DNA of 9,782 bases from JANXXV01 sp040002435 (GTDB taxonomy: Bacteria; Acidobacteriota; Terriglobia; Bryobacterales; Bryobacteraceae): positions 1 to 9,782 of the forward strand of contig JBDUEM010000281.1 of NCBI GenBank assembly GCA_040002435.1, written 5' to 3'. The position numbers were made by a program, and so were the translations under genes. This document shows, in pieces, positions 6,251 through 9,782 of the stretch (position 1 is its first letter; every line of letters begins with the position of its first letter). The notes below the pieces were generated by a model. It had not been told where the DNA came from. It made no database searches and worked only from the letters and a program-made list of their open reading frames with translations.

Positions 6251-7385
6251 ATGACCCTCGAAGAACTAGAAAGGGAGTACGTTTCGCTCCGCCAGCAGGC
6301 CGACGCTGTGCGGAGCTATCTTTGACGCGCCTTCCAAAAAAGCAGCTCTAGCAAAAACCGAAGAAGCAATCAGCTCTCCGGACTTTTGGAATAGTCCCGA
6401 AAAAAGCCAGAAAATCATGCAGGACCGCAAGCGCCTGGAAGAGGGCCTTGCCGAAGAATCGCAAATTGCCGGCCAGACCGGCGACCTCGACACACTCTTC
6501 GAGCTAATGCGGGAAGGCGAAGACGTAGGCTCCGAAATTGAACGCGAAATGCAGGGTTTCGCCAAGAAATTGGAAAAGCTGCAGACTGGCATGCTGCTCT
6601 CCGGTCCCAATGACAAGACCAGCGCCATTCTCACAATTCATCCCGGCGCCGGTGGCACTGAGAGCCAGGACTGGGCCGAGATGCTGCTCCGCACCTATCT
6701 CCGCTGGGCCGAGCGCAATGGCTACGAAGCCGTCATTACCGACCGGCTGGAAGGCGACGGCGCGGGAATCAAGTCCGCGACTATCGAAGTGAATGGCGAG
6801 AACGCCTTCGGCCTGCTGCAATCGGAGATCGGAGTGCACCGGCTGGTCCGCATTTCCCCCTTCGATTCGGCGGCCCGGCGGCACACGTCCTTCGCCTCGG
6901 TCTTCGTCTATCCGCAAATCGACGACGAAATCAAGATCGACCTTAAGCCCGAAGACCTTCGCGTGGATACCTTCCGCGCGGGCGGCGCCGGAGGCCAGCA
7001 CGTCAACCGGACCGATTCGGCCGTCCGCATGACGCACCTTCCCACGGGGCTGGTGGTGCAGTGCCAAAACGAGCGGTCCCAGCACAAGAACCGTGCCAGC
7101 GCTCTGAAACAAATGCGCGCCAAGCTGTACGAATTCGAGCTCGACAAGAAGAAGGACGAAGAGCGCAAGGTGGAGGATTCCAAGCTCGGGATCAACTTCG
7201 GCAGCCAGATTCGCAGCTACGTACTCGCGCCGTACCGCATGATCAAGGACCATCGCACCAAGCTGGCCGTGGGCGATGTGGACCGCGTTCTCGACGGCGA
7301 TCTCGACGAGTTCATCCACGCCTTCCTCGTCTTCAAGCGCACCGGAAAAACCGCCGGCGATGCGAAAGACGACATGCCGGACTAG
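6251..7385 (+). CDS. prfB: Peptide chain release factor 2 (RF2), with programmed +1 frameshift
   Basis: RF2 releases finished proteins at UGA and UAA stop codons. Translation starts at ATG 6251, runs 24 codons (MTLEELEREY...RSYL) and meets an in-frame TGA at 6323-6325. Reading resumes one base later at GAC 6324 and continues to TAG 7383-7385, giving 377 residues. The TAT CTT TGA C site is identical to the classic prfB recoding site, so RF2 would regulate its own synthesis. The mature product has an N-terminal coiled-coil domain, the RF2 stop-recognition tripeptide SPF (residues 202-204, in VRISPFDSAARRHTSFASV), and the peptidyl-transferase GGQ (247-249, in AGGAGGQHVNRTDSAVR). Ala243 occupies the position equivalent to E. 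coli Thr246; most species carry Ala or Ser there. SPF rather than a PxT motif separates it from RF1. tsaC follows 8 nt after the stop, so the two probably share an mRNA. Confidence 0.96.
6311..6326 (+). promoter_or_regulatory. RF2 programmed +1 frameshift site
   Basis: CGGAG (6311-6315) acts as the internal Shine-Dalgarno-like stimulator. It stands 4 nt before the slippery CTT (6320-6322), followed by TGA C (6323-6326). When RF2 is scarce, the pause at UGA lets the peptidyl-tRNA(Leu) slip from CUU to UUU and the ribosome enters the +1 frame. The zero frame is open only from 6251 to 6325 and the +1 frame is open from here to 7385. The stimulator is weaker than the AGGGGG of E. coli. Confidence 0.93.
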
Positions 7386-7393
7386 CCGCGCGG

Positions 7394-8311
7394 ATGGTTA
7401 CCGAAGACGAACTGCGGCGTGCGGCGGTATATCTGCGCGCCGGCCGCCTGGTGGCGTTTCCTACAGAGACGGTATATGGGCTGGGCGCCAATGCGATGGA
7501 TGCCGAGGCGGTCGGCCGCATCTTCGCCGCCAAAGGCCGCCCGGCTACCAGTCCGCTGATCGTTCATGTCGATTCAGTAGAGATGGCCAGAGGGCTGGTG
7601 ACCGCATGGCCTGAGTCAGCGGACGCGCTCGCGTCGAAATTCTGGCCGGGACCCCTGACACTGATTCTTCCCAAACAACCGTCCATTCCGGGTCGCGTCA
7701 CTGCCGGACTCACCACCGTAGGCCTGCGCATGCCGTCGCACCCGGTGGCGCTCGCGTTGATTCGCGCCGCCGGCATTCCCCTGGCCGCCCCCAGCGCCAA
7801 TCGCTTCACTGAACTTTCCCCCACAACAGCCCGGCATGTCCGCGAAGCCCTTGGCAATCGTGTTGACATGGTTCTCGACGGCGGACCTTGCACCGTCGGA
7901 ATCGAATCGACCGTCCTATCGCTGGCGGGCGGTATTCCCGTTTTGCTGCGACCCGGCATGATCACGCAGGAACAAATCGAAGACGTGATCGGCCCTGTTT
8001 CGCTGCCCGTTCCAGTGCCTGGCGCTCACCAGTCGCCGGGAATGCATCCACAACATTACCGGCCAAAGACACTGTTGCTGCAAGGTGCTCCGCCATCCGA
8101 AGGACGCGGTGCTTATCTGTATTGGAACGATCCGCTGCCTGCCGCGCGACCGGTCCAAATGCCGTCAGATCCTGCCGCCTATGCCGCTGTTCTTTACGGA
8201 ATCCTGCACAACCTGGATACCGAAGGCTGGGACTACATCGCCGTCGAGCCCGTTCCTCACAGCGTCGAATGGGCAGGCATCCGCGACCGGCTGCGGCGAG
8301 CGGCCGCGTAA
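7394..8311 (+). CDS. tsaC: L-threonylcarbamoyladenylate synthase, Sua5 type (YrdC domain plus C-terminal Sua5 domain)
   Basis: The enzyme makes threonylcarbamoyl-AMP from threonine, bicarbonate and ATP, the first step of t6A37 modification in ANN-decoding tRNAs. The 305-residue product has the YrdC fold (residues 1-200) with FPTETVYGLGANA (22-34), the KxR motif in AAKGRP (Lys47, Arg49), PGPLTLIL (85-92) and the SxN motif Ser134-Ala-Asn136. The linker SPGMHPQHYRPK (214-225) is the Sua5 signature that closes over the active site, and a smaller Sua5 domain follows (226-305). That makes it the long Sua5/YwlC form, not the short E. coli TsaC. ATG 7394 was chosen because homology starts there and it lies 8 nt after the prfB stop; the longer frame from 7061 overlaps prfB and is unlikely. 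Co-transcription with prfB groups two translation-fidelity genes. Confidence 0.94.
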   Translation: MVTEDELRRAAVYLRAGRLVAFPTETVYGLGANAMDAEAVGRIFAAKGRPATSPLIVHVDSVEMARGLVTAWPESADALASKFWPGPLTLILPKQPSIPGRVTAGLTTVGLRMPSHPVALALIRAAGIPLAAPSANRFTELSPTTARHVREALGNRVDMVLDGGPCTVGIESTVLSLAGGIPVLLRPGMITQEQIEDVIGPVSLPVPVPGAHQSPGMHPQHYRPKTLLLQGAPPSEGRGAYLYWNDPLPAARPVQMPSDPAAYAAVLYGILHNLDTEGWDYIAVEPVPHSVEWAGIRDRLRRAAA

Positions 8312-8325
8312 TTTCCACCGTCCTA

Positions 8326-8331
8326 TATAAT
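8326..8331 (+). promoter_or_regulatory. -10 box (perfect TATAAT) of the MFS transporter pair, leaderless
   Basis: A perfect TATAAT lies in the 27-nt gap between tsaC and the MFS gene and ends exactly 7 nt before ATG 8339. This implies a leaderless mRNA and a new transcription unit despite the close spacing. No Shine-Dalgarno and no good -35 element are present. Confidence 0.7.
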
Positions 8332-8338
8332 CGCTGCA

Positions 8339-9565
8339 ATGCCTTCGGACACCCTGCACCGTGCGCGCTGGTGGGTACTCTCTCTTCTCTTCATCGCAAC
8401 AACCATCAACTACCTGGACCGCATCGTCTTTTCCGTCCTGGTGCCGGTGATCCGTGAAGACCTTCATCTTACGACGGAACAATACGGTTACATCAACGGC
8501 GCATTCCAGATCGCCTACACGGTCGGCTTCCTGGCCATGGGCAAGCTCGTCGATAAGTTCGGCACGAAGATCGGATACGCGTTCGCCATTGCCTGGTGGT
8601 CGCTCGCCGCGGGCTTCCACGCCTTTTCCGGATCCGCCCTGTCTCTCAGCTTTTGGCGCGCCATGCTCGGCCTGGGCGAAGCGGGCAATTTCCCGGCAGC
8701 CATTAAGTCCGTGTCGGAATGGTTCCCAAGGAAAGACCGCGCCTTCGCCACCGGAATATTTAACGCGGGCTCGAACGTTGCTTCCATGGTCGGGCCGCCG
8801 TTGTTTGTTCTCGCCGCGGCAAAACTCGGCTGGCGATCGTGCTTCGTCATCACGGCATCTCTCGGGTTCGCCTGGCTCCTGCTCTGGTGGTTCACCAGTC
8901 CCACCCCTCCCGTGCAAGCTATCGAAAACGTCGGACCGAAAATCGGTTGGGCCGAAGCATTCTCCTATCGCGAAACCTGGGGCCTGGCGCTGGCGAAATT
9001 CTTCACCGATCCCGTCTGGTGGTTCTATCTCTACTGGCTGCCTCCGTATCTGTTTGATGTCCGGCATTTCAATATGCAGGCCATCGGCTGGGCTCTTCCG
9101 GTCATCTATCTCACCGCTGACATCGGCAGCGTCGGTGGCGGATGGCTTTCCGGTTATTTCATGCGCCGCGGCTGGAGCACTGCCAAAGCACGCAAGACCA
9201 CCCTGGCGATTTTCGCCTGCCTCATGCCGATTGCCGCGCTGTCCGTGCTTGCTACCAGTCCGATTGTCGCCGTGGCTCTGGTTTGCGTAGCCACCGCCGC
9301 GCACCAGGGTTGGTCCGCCAATCTCTACACCACCGCATCAGACGTGTTTCCCAACAACGCCGTCGGCTCGGTCACCGGAATCGGCGCCTGTTTCGGGGGC
9401 CTGGGCGGCGTTCTATTTTCGGCTCTTATCCCCGGCTACGTAGTCTCGCACTTCGGATACACGCCCGTCTTTCTCACCATGGGTTGTTTTCACCTGATCG
9501 CGCTGTTTTTTCTGAATAAATACATGGGACAACTCACACCAATTGAAACGCCGGTGGCCGTCTGA
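8339..9565 (+). CDS. MFS transporter, anion:cation symporter (hexuronate/sugar-acid) family
   Basis: The 408-residue integral membrane protein has about twelve hydrophobic segments in two sets of six, with a polar central loop near residues 187-212. Features of the ACS/ExuT group are INYLDRIVFSVLVPVI in helix 1 (23-38), GKLVDKFGTKIG as MFS motif A between helices 2 and 3 (68-79), and WRAMLGLGEAGNFPAAIKSV in helix 4 (106-125). Related proteins import hexuronates, galactonate, glucarate or similar acids with protons; the exact substrate is not readable. It has its own TATAAT box, so it need not belong to the prfB-tsaC unit. Its TGA overlaps by one base the ATG of a second MFS gene, so the two are probably co-translated. 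It is not clearly ExuT itself; ACS membership is likely. Confidence 0.88.
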   Translation: MPSDTLHRARWWVLSLLFIATTINYLDRIVFSVLVPVIREDLHLTTEQYGYINGAFQIAYTVGFLAMGKLVDKFGTKIGYAFAIAWWSLAAGFHAFSGSALSLSFWRAMLGLGEAGNFPAAIKSVSEWFPRKDRAFATGIFNAGSNVASMVGPPLFVLAAAKLGWRSCFVITASLGFAWLLLWWFTSPTPPVQAIENVGPKIGWAEAFSYRETWGLALAKFFTDPVWWFYLYWLPPYLFDVRHFNMQAIGWALPVIYLTADIGSVGGGWLSGYFMRRGWSTAKARKTTLAIFACLMPIAALSVLATSPIVAVALVCVATAAHQGWSANLYTTASDVFPNNAVGSVTGIGACFGGLGGVLFSALIPGYVVSHFGYTPVFLTMGCFHLIALFFLNKYMGQLTPIETPVAV

Positions 9566-9782
9566 TGGGAACCGTCCGCTACCGTGTTCTCGCAATGGCC
9601 GTATGCCTGGCCTTCATCACGTATCTCGACCGTGTGTGCATCTCGGTCACCGCGCCGTCGATCATGCGCGACCTCGGCCTCACGAAGCTCCAGATGAGCT
9701 TCGTGTTTAGCGCCTTCACGGTGGCTTACGGATTGTTTGAAATTCCATCCGGCTGGTGGGGAGACAAAGTCGGCACGCGCCG
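9565..9782 (+). CDS. Second MFS transporter, 3' end outside window
   Basis: ATG 9565 overlaps the preceding stop in TGATG, so translational coupling is likely. The 72 complete codons visible read as a typical MFS/ACS N-terminus. They give a first membrane helix with ITYLDRVCISVTAPSIMRDL (residues 18-37), a second helix (FVFSAFTVAYGLFEIPSGWW), and the start of motif A, GWWGDKVGTR. The ITYLDRVCIS block parallels INYLDRIVFS of the upstream gene but the sequences are not near-identical, so this looks like a diverged paralogue and not a recent duplication. No separate promoter is needed. Substrate unknown. Confidence 0.85.
   Translation, partial: MGTVRYRVLAMAVCLAFITYLDRVCISVTAPSIMRDLGLTKLQMSFVFSAFTVAYGLFEIPSGWWGDKVGTR

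Noticed and set aside
6504..7319. A 271-codon minus-strand frame antisense to prfB
   Set aside because: prfB is certain on the other strand. The antisense product is compositional and resembles no family.
6417..7385. RF2 starting at the internal ATG 6417 as a non-frameshifted gene
   Set aside because: It would lose the first 55 residues, which continue RF2 homology upstream (SSPDFWNSPEKSQ), and the exact CTT TGA C recoding site joins the two frames.
7061..7393. A 111-codon extension of the tsaC frame overlapping prfB
   Set aside because: It is Arg/Gln-rich out-of-frame prfB sequence; YrdC homology starts at ATG 7394.
8165..9304. A 379-codon open frame on the minus strand across tsaC and the MFS gene
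   Set aside because: It is a GC-rich antisense shadow of two well-recognised genes, very rich in Gly, Arg and Glu, with no recognisable domain and spanning a gene boundary.
1..9782. CRISPR arrays, tRNA/rRNA genes, toxin-antitoxin or defence islands, phage genes
   Set aside because: Spacers are all under about 100 bases and no regularly spaced repeats, cloverleaf-like segments or such protein motifs were seen. The window is an ordinary core-genome region.

Overview
The window is a compact, GC-rich stretch of bacterial chromosome made of housekeeping and metabolic genes, with one domesticated transposase-like gene at the left edge and a sugar-acid-type transporter pair at the right edge. The closest fit is an acidobacterium of the Solibacter/Bryobacterales kind. 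This is inferred from the RAYT subtype, the single-chain E2-E1 2-oxoglutarate enzyme found outside Actinobacteria, and the -10-box-next-to-start-codon promoters; no marker gene in the window proves it.

Layout, left to right. A RAYT (HUH/Y1 transposase-family) gene runs off the left edge on the minus strand (549 to <1). Divergent from it is a PduO-type cob(I)alamin adenosyltransferase (643-1257, +). It converges end to end on a 1223-residue multifunctional 2-oxoglutarate enzyme with E2 and E1 domains (4929-1258, -). A small conserved-looking 85-residue protein (5028-5285, +) diverges from that gene and converges, with overlapping stop codons, on a Gfo/Idh/MocA oxidoreductase (6214-5282, -). 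Then comes a plus-strand run: prfB with its programmed +1 frameshift (6251-7385), a Sua5/TsaC threonylcarbamoyl-AMP synthase 8 nt later (7394-8311), an MFS transporter with its own TATAAT box (8339-9565), and a second MFS transporter overlapping it by one base and cut by the right edge (9565->9782).

How the genes relate. prfB and tsaC form a translation-related unit: stop-codon decoding and the tRNA t6A modification. The two MFS genes form a probable transport operon. The 2-oxoglutarate enzyme serves the TCA cycle, and the adenosyltransferase makes coenzyme B12. No shared pathway ties the remaining neighbours together.

Genes are packed with almost no spacers. Both convergent pairs touch or overlap at their stop codons, and no gap exceeds about 100 bases. 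The most notable whole-window pattern is a -10-like hexamer exactly 7 nt (8 in one case) upstream of the start codon of five transcription units, without a Shine-Dalgarno sequence. This implies leaderless mRNAs. I found no CRISPR array, defence system, rRNA/tRNA gene, insertion sequence ends or phage genes, and no clearly new multi-gene system.
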